Below are positions 46,446 to 59,554 of a DNA stretch of 64,000 nucleotides, in pieces; position 1 is the first letter of the stretch; each line of letters starts with the position of its first letter. A program made the position numbers and the translations under genes. The stretch comes from Acridotheres tristis (lineage: Eukaryota > Chordata > Aves > Passeriformes > Sturnidae), in assembly GCA_037013685.1 (NCBI GenBank), contig CM072919.1, forward strand, positions 52,446,116-52,510,115, written 5' to 3'. The notes beneath the pieces are model-generated. The model worked only from the letters and a program-made list of their open reading frames with translations. It searched no databases and was not told the DNA's origin.

Positions 46446-49316
46446 GTGTGGATCCGATGGCCTGGCACATCAGAGCCACAGGAACACAGAGCATTGGTTG
46501 ACACTGGTTCACAATGTACATTAATACCATCGGGACATGTCGGGAAGGAACCTGTTTCAATTGCTGGGGTTTCAGGGGGATCTCAGGAATTGACTTTGCT
46601 GGAGGCTGAGGTGAGCCTGACTGGGAAAGAGTGGCAGAAACATCCAATTGTGACTGGCCCAGAGGCACCATGTATCCTAGGCATAGACTTCCTCAGGAAT
46701 GGCTATTACAAAGACCCAAAGGGACTCAGGTGGGCTTTTGGAATAGCTGCTGTGGCAGCAGAAGGCATTAAGCAGTTGAACACCCTGCCTGGGCTATCAG
46801 AAAACCCATCTGCAGTGGGACTCCTCAGGGTGAAAGAGCAACAGGTGCCAATTGCTACCTCAACAGTGCACTGCCGGCAGTACCGGACGAATCGAGATCC
46901 TGTGATCCCCATACACAAGATGGTCCGTGAGCTGGAGAGCCAAGGGGTGGTCAGTAAGGCCCACTCACCCTTCAACAGCCCCATCTGGCCTGTACATAAA
47001 TCTGAAGGAGAATGGAGATTGACAGTGGACTATCGTGCATTGAATGAGGTGACTCCACCGCTGAGCGCTGCTGTGCCAGACATGCTGGAACTGCAGTACG
47101 AGCTGGAGTCCAAGGCAGCCAAGTGGTACGCCACCATTGACATCGCCAATGCATTCTTCTCCATTCCTCTGGCAGCAGAGTGCAGGCCTCAGTTTGCTTT
47201 CACATGGAAGGGTGTGCAGTACACCTGGAACCAACTGCCCCAGGGATGGAAACACAGCCCCACCATCTGTCATGGACTGATCCAGGCTACACTGGAGAAG
47301 GGTGGAGCTCCAGAACATCTGCAGTACATTGATGACATCATTGTGTGGGGGGACACAGCAATGGAGGTATTTCAAAAAGGAGAAAAGATCATTGAGATTC
47401 TGCTGAGAGCCGGCTTCGCCATTAAAAAGAGCAAAGTCAAAGGGCCTGCCCAAGACATCCAGTTCCTGGGAGTAAAGTGGCAAGATGGACGGTGCCAGGT
47501 TCCCAGTGAGGTCATCAATAAGATCACTGCAATGTCTCCACCAACCAGCAAGAAGGAAACACAAGCTTTCCTAGGTGCCATAGGCTTTTGGAGAATGCAC
47601 ATTCCTGAGTACAGCCAGATTGTGAGCCCTCTTTACCTGGTCACCCGCAAGAAGAACGATTTCCACTGGGGCCCTGAGCAGCAGCAAGCCTTTGTCCAGA
47701 TCAAGCAGGAGATCGCTCATGTGGTAGCCCTTGGCCCAGTCAGGACAGGACCAGATGTGAAGAACGTGCTCTACTCTGCAGCCAGGAACCATGGTCTGTC
47801 CTGGAGCCTTTGGCAGAAGGTGCCTGGGGAGACTCAAGGCCGACCACTGGGATTCTGGAGTCGAAGCTACAGAGGGTCCGAGGCCAACTACACTCCAACG
47901 GAGAGGGAGATCTTGGCCGCCTATGAAGGGGTCCAAGCTGCCTCAGAGGTGGTTGGCACAGAAACACAACTCCTTCTGGCACCCCGACTGCCAGTGCTGG
48001 GGTGGATGTTTAAAGGAAAGGTTCCCTCAACCCACCATGCCACTGATGCCACATGGAGTAAATGGATTGCGCTCATCACACAACGCGCCCGTATTGGAAA
48101 CCTGAATCGCCCTGGGATTTTGGAGATAATTACCAACTGGCCGGAAGGGGAAGACTTTGGCCTTGCCGACGAAGAGGAACAGGAACAAGTGACCCGGGCC
48201 GAAGAAGCTCCACCGTATAACCAACTGCCAGCACATGAAACACGCTATGCTCTTTTCACTGATGGTTCCTGCCGCATCGTGGGGATGAACCGGAAGTGGA
48301 AAGCAGCCGTATGGAGCCCCACACGACAGGTTGCACAAGCTACTGAAGGAGAAGGTGGATCGAGTCAACTTGCTGAACTCAAAGCTGTTCAGCTGGCCCT
48401 GGACATTGCTGAGAGAGACAAGTGGCCAAAGCTCTACCTCTACACTGATTCATAGATGATAGCCAGTGCTCTGTGGGGTTGGCTGGAAAGGTGGAAAAAG
48501 GCTGACTGGCAACGTGGGGGAAAACCAATCTGGGCTGCCAATGAATGGAAAGACATTGCCACCAGGATAGAGAAGCTGCCTGTGAAAGTCCGTCACATAG
48601 ATGCCCATGTCCCCAAGAGTCAGGCTAATGAGGAACACCGACACAATGAGCAGGTAGATCAGGCAGCACAGATAGAGGTGTCAAAGATAGATTTAGACTG
48701 GCAGCACAAGGGAGAGTTGTTCCTGGCTCGATGGGCCCATGATGGCTCAGGTCATCAGGGCAGAGATGCCACCTATAAGTGGGCACGAGACCGAGGGGTG
48801 GATCTAACCATGGACAGTATTTCTCAAGTTATCCATGACTGTGAGACGTGCGCTGCCATCAAACAGGCCAAGTGGGTGAAACCCCTCTGGTATGGGGGGC
48901 GATGGACCAAATATAAGTATGGAGAGGCCTGGCAGACTGACTACATCACACTGCCTCAAACTCGCCAGGGCAAGCGCTATGTACTGACCATGGTGGAAGC
49001 CACCACTGGATGGTTGGAGACCTACCCTGTGCCTCATGCCACTGCTTGGAACACCATCCTGGGCCTGGAAAAACAAGTTCTTTGGAGGCATGGTACCCCT
49101 GAGAGAATTGAGTCAGACAATGGGACTCATTTCAAGAACAGCCTTATAAACACCTGGGCTAGAGAACATGGCATTGAGTGGGTGTACCATATCCCCTACC
49201 ATGCACCAGCTGCAGGGAAAGTTGAACGGTGCAATGGCCTGCTTAAAACCACCTTGAAGGCACTGGGTGGGGGAACTTTCAAGAACTGGGAGATTAATCT
49301 ACCAAAGGCCACATAG
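46446..49316 (+). pseudogene. ERV-L pol: protease, reverse transcriptase, RNase H, integrase with one internal stop
   Basis: Open in one frame except for a TAG at 48453-48455. Protease active site ALVDTGSQCTLIP is near the start, and the reverse-transcriptase catalytic motif QYIDDIIVWGD is near 47330. RNase H begins at LFTDGSC, and the internal stop falls directly after its second catalytic-type motif LYTDS. Integrase follows with the HHCC zinc finger (GHQGRD to CETCAAIK) and catalytic positions in WQTDYI, ESDNGTHF and GKVERCNG. Reading ends at TAG 49314-49316; related sequence beyond is in broken frames, so the integrase C-terminus is decayed. The frame is continuous with gag across the TAG at 46389. 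Function would need passage of stop codons, so it is called a pseudogene. Confidence 0.9.
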
Positions 49317-49678
49317 TGAACACCTGAGGTTCCACTAACTGAGCAGGCCCTGCCCAATCTGAGCCCTTGGGAATATCAGATGGAGATAAGGTTCCAGTGG
49401 TACACATGAAAGGTATGCTAGGAAAAACTGTTTGGGTGAATCCTGCCTCCAGCAAAGACAATCCCATCCAGGGAGTTGTATTCGCTCAAGGACCAGGCTG
49501 CACCTGATGGGTGATGCAAAAGAATGGAAAGACCCAATGCATACCCCAAGGAGACCTTGTTTTAGGGTGAAATACCTATAGTACTGTGCCTATATCTCTA
49601 ACTGCATGTATGTATATATAATGTAATGGTTTAATTTGATATAACATATTAGTATGGGAAAAATTCAGGGGTGGATAA

Positions 49679-50401
49679 TGTTGGGGGTTGAATTGTTCCC
49701 TTTTCTTTCTGTGGAATTTCTCCCATTGTTATGCTAAGTAGTTGTGGCTACACCTTAGAAACGATAATGTTCTCTTACAGGGTGGTGGGTGGAGGGGGGC
49801 GGGGGGAGGTGGAGACCGGAAAAGGAAAGGTGGGATGGGGGTCTGGAGCGGGCTGGAACTCTCTCGCTTGACTCATGGAGTGAGAGGACGGCCCGTGCTC
49901 CGAGCTAGCAACTCCACTGCCATCCCAGCACCGAGATCCACGCTCTCTGCCGTTGAACATCACTTTGCTGCTCTCCCACCTCATCCCACTACCTCCGGAC
50001 ACTCTGCTGAGCACCACGACTGACACCGTGAGGGGGGAGCGGCTCCTCCATCCCTCTCAGCCCTGGGCCCTGCCGCCATCCCCCAGCCCCTTCAGCTGCG
50101 CGGGCCCTGCCCTGCCCACAGCACCGGGAACTGAGTGCAGGGAAAGAGGCCCTTGGCCAAAAGGGACTGGAACTGAGCCATACTGTTCTGTTTTGCTGTC
50201 AACTTTTATAGCTGTTGTTGTTTTCTGCCATTTTGCTTTGTTAGATGTCAGTGAAGAACTGTTATTCCCATCCCCGTATCTTCTGCCTGACAGCCTCTGA
50301 TTTAAAACTAAAATAATTAAAATGGAGGGGGTAGCACTCTGCATCTCAGGAAAGGGGTTCTTGCCTTTCCTTAGAACATACCTGTCTTTCAAACCGAGAC
50401 A
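49679..50401 (+). repeat. 3' LTR of the ERV-L provirus
   Basis: 723 bp, preceded by a short purine-rich stretch (GGGAAAAATTCAGGGGTGG). Same ends as the 5' LTR, about 3 percent diverged, with extra GGTGGA and CG insertions. Confidence 0.92.
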
Positions 50402-50406
50402 ATGAC

Positions 50407-52503
50407 TAACATTTTGGCTGATGAAAATTCAGTAAATGTTGTTAATGAAGTTTTCAGAGGAATTCTGGAGGCAATGGGTTTAAATGAAATTGAGGGAAAA
50501 TTACATTGTTGCAAAACCAGGTGCATCTGATACAGGAGGAGCCTGCACAGGAGAACCAGAAGAACTAGAACCATGCTAAAAATGTTGCTGCCTAAAAATT
50601 TCCCGGCAGTGAAAGGTAAAGTTCTGGAGTAAATATCCACTGTCTTTCAAAAGCAGGTCTGGACCTGCCAGATGGTCTTGGACCCAGCCCCAGCACCTGC
50701 CACCAGGCATCCAGCCATAGGCTCTCATGCACCTCAAATCCCAAGATATCTTCACCCCTCAACACTGTGACCCCTGCAGCCAGGATGAGATGTCCCCAGC
50801 CTTCTTCATCACCTTCAGCTCCCCAGCTTCCTTTGTCCTGCCCGTCTTCACCATGGCCCTCCAACATGCCGTCCTGATGGTGTTGGGGTGGATGCAGCGG
50901 TGACTGTCTGGATCAAAGCCCCAGGATGTCTGACCAGCACCTCATGGAAAAAAGACGCTCTGCAGGGCACTTTGTGGTTCCTGAAGACCCTTCACCCAAA
51001 CATCATCACCCAATGCTCACCAGGCTGCATAGTCACCAGCATGTAGGGCTGTGAGGAGAGAGGCATGGCCCCTGTCCCTTGTGGGTGCCCGCAGTGGAGC
51101 TGGGTGCTGAGCACCATGGGTTTGGTGGGACACTCAGGATCCTGTGCACCCAAACACCCACTCCTGACCTGCATCCCTGCATGCACCCTGATGCTCTGGT
51201 GTTTCCCAGACTCTTAAACCAGCCCCAGAGGTCCCTATCCCCATAAGTTGTCTCCAAACCCCTATGGTTGTCCCCTTTCTTCTAGAATCCCCAATGCCCC
51301 TGACATCTCTGTCCCCACATATCAATCACCCTTAATGTCCCCACCTCTGGCAGTCCCTATCCCCTTGGAGAGTTCCACCTTGGAGCAGTACTCCAGGGTG
51401 AGACTGGGGCCTCCTTACAGGTCTGGGGAATGTGAGGCAGGTGAGGGTGATGTCACTGGACAACTTGAGGGCCGCAACCTTGAGAAAAACAGGTGGTGTA
51501 GGAACTACACCTGCTGCGTGGCCACTGTCACTTATGGGACACCAGGGACCTATAGGACACCATGTCACCTAATGGACACCATGGACAATAGATGGCATGG
51601 ACGGTGAGGACAGCAGTGACACTGACATCACTGCTGCACATTCCACAGGGAGCTGAGCATTCCCTGCAAGGGTCCCACAAGTTTGCTATGTTCCTAGGGC
51701 CTGATGATGATGATGATATTATTAAACCCTACCCTAAGCCTGATGTGGGAGAGGGAGCAGCGCTGCTCAGGCTCACCTCAAGTTCCCCCAAGATGCGTGG
51801 TGCTGCTGCAGCCTTGCCAAAGTTGAATTCAGGGGCGTCAGCAGCATGGGTGGAGGGCAACCCAGGGACTACACCTCTTGCACCCCCACAGCCCATGGGT
51901 TAGGGGGAACCCCAACCTCTCCACCTGGCTCAGGGACAGCCCTCGCCTATCCACATGACCCAGTCTGGGGGGCTCACCCCAAGCTCTCTTGCTCCTGTCC
52001 CAACCAAAACTTCGCTCTTCCCTGTGGCACCTGTCCAGCTTTAGGGTGGCAGCTCTGAAACCAGGGGTTAGTTTTGAAATCAGTCTTGCTTAGAATATCT
52101 CAAACACAGCAGGTTACAATTTTTTTATTAACCTGAGAAGAAATCCCTTTGGGCAGCTGTCCCAGTCTTTTCTTCATGCAGGGCTCTGAGCATCCAGTCC
52201 CAGCCAGCTACCTGGCTACAGGGGACTGGATTTGCAGCAAATGCTGCAGTGCCCGGGATCAGTGGTTGAGGCCTGAGGCTGGCAGGTGGTTTAATAAGGT
52301 GGTGGGGCCTGGGAGCAAAGGACAGAGGTAAGCCTGAAGCCTGAAGCCCTGAGCCTTAAGCTCTGGAGAATCTGCATGGCCAGAGACCCTCAGGGACAGA
52401 GTGCTGGCATCTGCCTGCCAACATATGGGCTATTTACCCACATTGGCCAGGGCCATCTCCACACTGCACTCCATCTTGAACACATCCACTCTCCATCCTG
52501 CTT
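50407..52503. other. Spacer between provirus and DUF4795 gene
   Basis: GC-moderate sequence with several 60-120 codon frames and no recognisable family. It may contain the 3' UTR or a last exon of the minus-strand gene to the right. Confidence 0.4.
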
Positions 52504-55500
52504 TCACCCCTCCTCAGCCTGCCCCAGACCCCAGATCCTCCCTGCACCTGCCCAGGTCTGCAGAGACAGCCCTGCCCACCCATCACCAGCAAACAGCTGG
52601 TGCTCTCTCCCCTCACCACTGGTGTCCTGGCAGGCCATACCAAACTTATCCTGTGCCCTCTTTGCCACCTCAGGCCTGTGGTCCTTGACCCGATCCATGT
52701 GGTCATTTGTGCCCAGCAGCTCAGTCACACCAGGTGGGAAGGAGAGAATGGCTGGCTGCAATGTGGAGCCCAATTCAGCATCCCCAAGCAACCCTCCCCA
52801 CCCATCTCTTCTTGAGGAAACTGAGCCAGGGTGGCCTCCAGATGCTCAGCATCTCTCTCCCAGTCTTGTTCCTCCCTGACATTATTCCCTTCACAATCCT
52901 TACCTTTTTGGAGAGGTGTAGGACATCCTTGAGTTGTGCACTGAACGTGTCCTGTCCCCTGTAGCTTTGCGACTTGAGGAGCTTGCTATTGACCAGCTTC
53001 CTGAAGGATGGGGTACGGGGATACTCATTGTCCATCACTGTGGTACCTTAGGCTTCATCCCACTGTGCCAGGGAGGGGGGCAGGGGGGTGCTCCCTACTG
53101 ACACGTCCCTGCTGACACATGTCCTACAACTGCTGCAGGAAACCCATGCCTGTCCCATTCTGCTAAATCTCCACCAAGCCTGAGACCAGATAAAACTGAC
53201 AACATGTGGCTTCAGTGCCACTGAGACCAGGGCGTGATGGAGCAGTGCAGTGGGGGCTTTAAAAGCCCAGAATCCTAGGGCAAGTACAGCTGGCCCTCTG
53301 TGGCCCCCTCTGCTCCCCTGCCCTGCGCAGCCTCCCTGGCCCCCTCTGTCCCCATTGAGGGAAAAGATCTCCCTTGCCAAGGCAAGACTATCCAGCATCC
53401 CAGAGGCCAGTGATGGGTCCCCATGTCCCCTACCTGTGACCATGCTGTTGTGCTTGCTCCTCCATGGTGAAGGTAGAGGGATGTGCAGCGTGGCCACTGG
53501 GCAGCGGTGGCAAGAATGGCAGTGTGTCAATGTGCCTGGGGAGGGCAGGAGCCATGGGTGGGTGACTAAGGACAAATGAGCCACCCCAGCTTGAGGCAGA
53601 GCACCAAAACCCATAGGCTTGTACCCCACAGCATCCTCTGCCTGCTACTCTCAGGGAAGTGTTCCTGGAGGTGTTCCCACTCCACCCCATCTGAAAGACA
53701 TGGCTTCAGAGGGGGCTCAGAAGATTCAGACACTCCAGGCAAACACTCTAACCTCTGTGCCTGAGACAGCAGGACATCACCAGCACCCATCCCCTGTCCC
53801 ACCCACGCAGCCACCCAGTATAGCGGCACCAGGTGCTACTCACGGGCCAGGAACCTGCATGTTGAGGTGCCGGTCGCAGGACAGGCACTTGTAAGGGACC
53901 AGCAGCTGCCTAAGGGAGAAAGGGCTGGGTGAGCTCCTGGCAGGGTTGCAGTGCACACAGCCAGCAGCTCACAGGCAGCAACAGGAGCCAGGCATGTCGC
54001 TGCAGGGAGGCTCAGTGTTTCCAGGGGGAACTGTGGCACTTTGAGCCTGGTTTTCCTCTCATCCAAGGGGACAAGAGCAGACAAACTTGCGTTGGCACTG
54101 CTGGCACTGCTGAACTGTGGCCGTGGCCCATAGATGCCCAGAGCAGGCAGGGATATGAGGGAAAGGGTGCAGGCACCTACACTGCCATCCAAACCAGCCC
54201 TTCCTCCAGTGTCATGGCCTTGTTAGTGCTCACAGCTCCTCTGCACCTTGCCAAGGAGGGCAGGTCATGACTGAGGCCTGTGGCACCATGTGTTGCAACC
54301 CTGCCCAGGGGAATAACTCTGTCCTCCATCCTTGCACCTCTGCACCCACACCCCAGTTCTGGTTTGGATAGCTCCTTTCTGCAGATGCCCATTCTTGTGC
54401 CTCCTTTGATGTGGGGAATCTGATACTGATGAGTGAAGAAAGTGTAGTGGCTTTGTCAGGGCCCCTGCAGTTTGATAGCTACATTGTTCTGATGCCAGGG
54501 TACCATACAGGAAGGAACAAGGCCAGTGCTGTTGCCAAAGCCAATACCATCCCATTGCACTCACTGTTTAATTCCAGCAGCGTCATCAATCTTTACTGAC
54601 AACTCATCCTTGAGATCCTTGATGATCTTTGCCCAGGTATCCTCCAGCTGCTTCTGGAAAGGCCGAAGCTCCAGGCGATCCAGCTGTGGATGGATGCACA
54701 CTCTTAACCAGCTACTCCAGGATGGAACATGGTAGTCCCCAGGGAAAAGCCAGCAGAGAGGGAAACCTCAGAGGGATGTTGCCTTAGGCCGCAAAGCCCC
54801 CGAGGAGCCAGTTTTATACCATGAGGATAAGGCACCCCTTACCTTGGAGTCCAGGGCATCCCTGAACCGCTGCTGGGCCTCCTGCCAGCGCTGCTCCTGG
54901 CCCAACACCCGTCTCAGCAAGTCCTGTATCCTATCCTCCAGATGCTCCATGCTCGCATCAAAATGGGCACAACTGACTTTGCTGCCCAGGGCAGCTTTGT
55001 CTACTTTCTAGCAGGGAGGAAAGGCAGGAGAGTGGTGGAGACAGAGCAGAGGTAAAAGAGGCAGGGCCAGCACATGTCTGGCCAGGACAGATGCAGAAAC
55101 ATTCCTGCAGGGCCATCTTGCCCTTTTCAGGCCTGTGTGGCTGCTTATCCCATCACCCTCATGGGGTAAAAGGGACTTAAAGAGGGAGGCAGAGGGATCT
55201 GGCAAGGGATCTGCAGCCAGTCTGGAAGTACTTACACTCTCCCTCTTCCACATCCATTCCAGTTTTGCCACTGAGCACCCAAAGGACAAAGAGCATTTGT
55301 CACTCTGCCCACCATCCCCAAGATCCCTTGGGCTGAAGATGGACTCTCAAGACCATACCAGCAGCAGCAGGTCCTCCTTGTCTGCTTTCTTCTCAAGACC
55401 CTCCAGGGACTGGAACAGAGCCTTCCAATACAGAAAGCATCTCATGACACCACAGCAGGGACAGAGCTGTGTTCTGGCCAGCCAATGCTCCCTGCTCTTA

Positions 55501-58466
55501 GGGAAAGGCCATTTGAACCAACAGAGGGCTGCAAGCAGGTGTGCAGGGGATCAGACCTCTGGCAGTCTCCAGCCTTCAGTGTGCCCGGGGGATACTCTGA
55601 CCCTCTGGGGGTCTAGCCACCAACCTCAATATCTTTCTGATGCTGGCGATGGTCATCCCGGAGGCTCCCCGTGACGTAGCTGAGCTGCTCACAGTCCCCC
55701 TCCACCCGCACGATGGTGGCCTGGATGCTCTTTAGCAACTCCACATCCTGCTCCAGGGAGAAAGACAAACAAGATAGTATCATGCAAGAGGTGTCTGGCT
55801 GCTCTCAGGAAGAAATCTGAGTTACCTGGTCATCAGCCATGAGCCATGAGTACCAGCTGGACATTTGTATCAAGGCTTTAATTTCCTGCCATACTGCCAA
55901 CTCATCCAAACCAAACTGGGGGGTAGCAAGGTGCTGCTCTACATTACAGTGAGCACAACCAGACATAGGGTCCTGACACAGCCTCCCAAGCGCCTCCATA
56001 CTGCCAGCTGCCCACCTGGGTCTTCTCTGGAAGTGACGTCTGCACCTTCTGGGGCACCAGAGTGTCCACCTGCTCCTGGAGCCTTTCACAGCGGTGTAGG
56101 AGCTTCCTCAAAAGCTTGGTATCCGAGCTGCGGTCGGCGCTCACTTCCTGTGACTCTCTCTGCTGCTGCCCCATACTCTCCATCACTGCCCTCAGCTCGT
56201 TCAGCTGCAGAAAGGGGAGAAGGAATTGATTGTGAGATATAATGGATGCAGCCAGCAGAACCCAGTACCCAGATGGCCCTGACCAGGCAGGGAATGCGGC
56301 CAGGAGCCCCACAGGGAGCACCCTGCCATTCAGGACAACAGTTGGAGTGCTGCCCCCAAACCTCACCCGCTCCTGAAGCTGGTCAGCTGTGACCAGCTGC
56401 TTAAGTGTGGCCTTGGTAACCTTCTGCTCTTCTCTCAGCTCCTTCTGCTCCTCCTTAATCTCCTGCAGTGCAGACCTAGCCAACAAGATGAGGGCACAGG
56501 CAGGCTGAGCAAGGCCACTCAGGAGGTGAGCTGTCCCTGCCAAATACGATGCTCCTAGACTGCCACCCCCCATACCTCCCAGCTCCCTTACAGCCCCATA
56601 GGATACAAAATCCTCTCCAGATCCTCTTACTCGAGCTGTAGGGGGATCTGGTTGGTGCCATCCACTTCGCACTTGGCTACAGTCATACCCAGCTTTCCAA
56701 GGGTATCCTCCAGCTGTCTGATCTGGGAAGGGTGGCAGTGGCAGAGTCAGGACATGGACCCCGTGCTCTTCTTTGTCTGCCTCCTCCCTGCCAACTCCCC
56801 CGGCATCCTTGCAGCCCCCTTAGGGACTGCTATGGGCTTACCTTCTCCTTCTCACCCTGTAGGTCTCTGGCCAGGCTCTGCAGGGAGGACATCTGGCCCT
56901 GCAGCTCAGACAAGTCTCTGGTGATGCTCTCCATAGCTGGATGGCCTGCTTGGGAGCCAGTGGTACCACTTTGGGCACTGGGGGTCACTGTCTGCATCCC
57001 AGGGGCGGGCTGGTCATGGAGGACCAGTGGCTGGCCAGCAGCATCCTGGAGGTTCCCCTGGAGTGGGGTGAGAAGAGGGACTGCAGTCAGGACCCAGAAG
57101 CATGCACAACTGGGCTTGGGCCCAAGCCAGAGAGACCCTGGGTGTGCTGTGGCGGCCAAGCACTGGTAGATCTTTAACTTTTTTCCTTCTCAGAACCCAT
57201 GTTCCCTTTTTTCAGGGCTGTTTAGTTCAAAGTGCCTCAGCATCTCCTTGGCTGAGGCAGACAGTGACCTCTACTACCAGGTTGATCCGCAGGCAGAGGT
57301 GGGGGCCTCATAGTGAGCAAGACTGAGTTCCCATGCTTCCCTCACAGGACACCCTTCCCTCCCAGTGCCCTCCCAGGGCAGGGGTGGCAGTCTTGAGAGG
57401 CAGGGAGGCAGGGAGGCAGGGAGGGCCCAATCCCCTCCCAAAGGCAGCAGCTCACCTGGCCAAGTGCTTCCTGGATCATCCGGATATCTTCTCCCATGCG
57501 TGACTGTGTGGCCTTCATCTCACTGATCTCTTTATGGAGATCCTTGCAGAGATCTGTGGTCTAGGAGAGGGGGGTGGGGGGGATGAACCTCATGGGAGGG
57601 TCCCTGGGGACTTGCAGGACCTTTGCCTGCACCATGGTCTGTGGGGCACAGCCAGATAGCTGGGCACTGGGGTAGCACTCTCCATTCATCTGTCATGGCC
57701 AGATGCAGCTGAACCTCTAGTGCACAGAGAGGTCTCAGACCCACAACATGCTGATGGTGGCAGCTCACCTGGCCAAGTGCCTCCTTTATCCTCTGGATTT
57801 CCTCTCCCATGTTGGACTGCATGGCCTTAGTCTCAGCCATCTCCTGGGAGAGAGCCATGGCCTAGGAGAGATGGGTGGCTGGGGTGAACCCCAGGCGAGC
57901 AGCCCCCCAGAGACTCCTACCCCTCTCCTGGGGAGCCTATGGCACATCTTGGGTCTGCAGGAAAAGACCCAACATGGGAAGGACCCAAAGCACCCAGAGC
58001 AGTGTTTCAGCCCCAGATTTTCTCTACAAATCTCCCTCCCTTTCCTACAATGAAAGTCAATATGCTGCTTGGAGCTTGGGCTTCAACCAAACCTTGGTAT
58101 GAGGGCACAGACCCCAGAGGAAGGGGCGTCTTTGGGGAGCACCCAGGAGGTGGAGAAAGCCTCTACCTTGGAGATGCCACTCACTTTGGCTTCAGTCTTC
58201 TCTATCTGTCCTACGTCGGCAGCCACAGGAGGGCTGCTCCTGGTCCCCTGCAGCTCGTCCTTCCCGGGTGGCTGCACTGGGCTCCGTGCCTCAGCCTCGG
58301 TGCTGGTCCCGCGTTCCTCCTCCTGCGGGACCACGTCCTGCAGGCCCAGCAGGCTCAGGTGTCCCAGCATGATCCTCAGCAGTCTGCGGAGCGCCTCTAA
58401 ATTGACATTGACCTCGGGCGTCCCGATGGCGTCATCCAGCAGTTCTAACAGACTGATCGAGGCCAT
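52504..58466 (-). CDS. DUF4795 coiled-coil protein (QRICH2/C16orf96 family), 15 exons
   Basis: Exons: 58167-58466 (ATG, MASISLLELLDDAIGTPEVN), 57769-57861, 57456-57560, 56842-57057, 56631-56722, 56367-56475, 56016-56204, 55625-55747, 55359-55421, 54843-55007, 54565-54683, 53844-53909, 53434-53535, 52904-53037, and a last one from 52755 (87 bp if spliced, or reading to a stop at 52504). Phases join through exon 13. Most of the protein is predicted coiled coil (LRKLLHRCERLQEQVDTL). The C-terminal signature LDRLELRPFQKQLEDTWAK, DDAAGIKQ and YKCLSCDRHLNM is DUF4795, known from QRICH2, a sperm-flagellum protein, and C16orf96. The glutamine-rich part of QRICH2 is missing, giving about 600 residues. 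Exon 13 to 14 joins only with a weaker donor near 53441. A role in sperm structure is inferred from family only. Confidence 0.8.
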
Positions 58467-59194
58467 GGCTGCTGCCCTGCCCGAAAACAAACCACTTCGT
58501 GCTCGGAAGGAAGCTGCAGCTAGAAATGTGGGCAGCCAGCAGCCGCCTTCCTCCTCTTCCTCTGCCTTCCAGAGCCCCGGTCACACGTGCCTGTGTTTGT
58601 GGTGTCTCTTGTTGCCAGGTAACGCCTGGCCCTGGCAGCCGGTTGTCGTGGAGTCCTGGAAGAGCCCGGCTTAGAAGGGACTTTTTACAGATCATCGAGT
58701 CCCATTTCTGCAGCTGTGGTGGGCCAGGGACCCCTGGCTGAAGGGGCCCTCCCTGATGGCCCCCTTGTTCTTCGGCCACCCCACTTGGGATTAGGGGAAC
58801 AGGAACCCCAAAATTCCCTTGCTCCCCTTGATCTTCATCCACACCTTGGGCTGGGGGGGACAGCATTAGCAGTACCCCGATCCCCTCTGTCCCCTCAAGT
58901 GTTGCTCTCCTAGGGCTGCCCCGGTACAGCACAGCTGAGGGCAGCAATACAGCTGCCATGGTGCTTCAAGCTGTGGGGCTGAGCGGGGATCATGCTCGAA
59001 CTCGAGTGGCTTCAGTGGCAGGCCTGGACACACACACACACACGGACACATGGGCCTGAGTTAGGGACCCCCTGGACAGCCTAAAAATCCTGGAAAGACC
59101 CAGGCAGATAGATGTGGGGGCAGCAAAGAAAACTGGTGTTGTCCACACCTGCTCCCCTTTGGCCTCTCAGAGACAGAGGATAGGTACACCCCAA

Positions 59195-59490
59195 ATCACA
59201 AAACCCCCATGTGTTTGGGGTGCCCACCACAACCAGGAGGGAACATGTATCTGGGCACCTCTCCAAAGAGGTCCAGATCTTGGTGTGCCTTCCCTGAGGC
59301 GACCCAGACATCCAGAAGGCCTCCAGATGGGACCCAGATGCCCAGATGGCCACCCCAGGACCATAATGGGACGCAGATGTCTGGGTGGCCCCCTGCAACC
59401 AGGAGGAAACCCACGTGTCTGGGGTTCCCCATAAGGCCAGAAGTGGATCACTGGCATCCAAGCTGTCCCCTTACAACCAGGAGAGGACCC
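59195..59490. repeat. Degenerate GC-rich minisatellite
   Basis: Diverged units of about 33 bp recur with shared pieces such as ACCAGGAGG, CCCAGATG and GGGTGCCC. It generates overlapping frames on both strands with repeated WVSSW/PGCRG-like text, none of them genes. Confidence 0.6.
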
Positions 59491-59554
59491 AGGCATCATC
59501 TGGGTGTTCTGAGGGGAGGCAGTTGGGGCACAGTGGATGGGGTTTCCCCATCAC

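Larger units (their letters stand above)
43696..50401 (+). mobile_element. ERV-L-type endogenous retrovirus, two LTRs, gag-pol without env
   Basis: A 6.7-kb provirus is bounded by LTRs at 43696-44409 and 49679-50401, with target duplication ACGAC (43691-43695) and ATGAC (50402-50406), a 5-bp pair with one CpG-type mismatch. Order: 5' LTR, leader, gag remnants, protease, reverse transcriptase, RNase H, integrase, a short degenerate tail, purine-rich tract, 3' LTR. There is no envelope reading, consistent with the ERV-L group. I count roughly 22 substitutions plus three small indels between the LTRs, about 3 percent. All long reading segments share one frame, broken by a few stops and one probable frameshift. 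Confidence 0.92.

Noticed and set aside
46965..47564. 199-codon minus-strand frame inside the provirus
   Set aside because: Shadow of the reverse-transcriptase coding strand.
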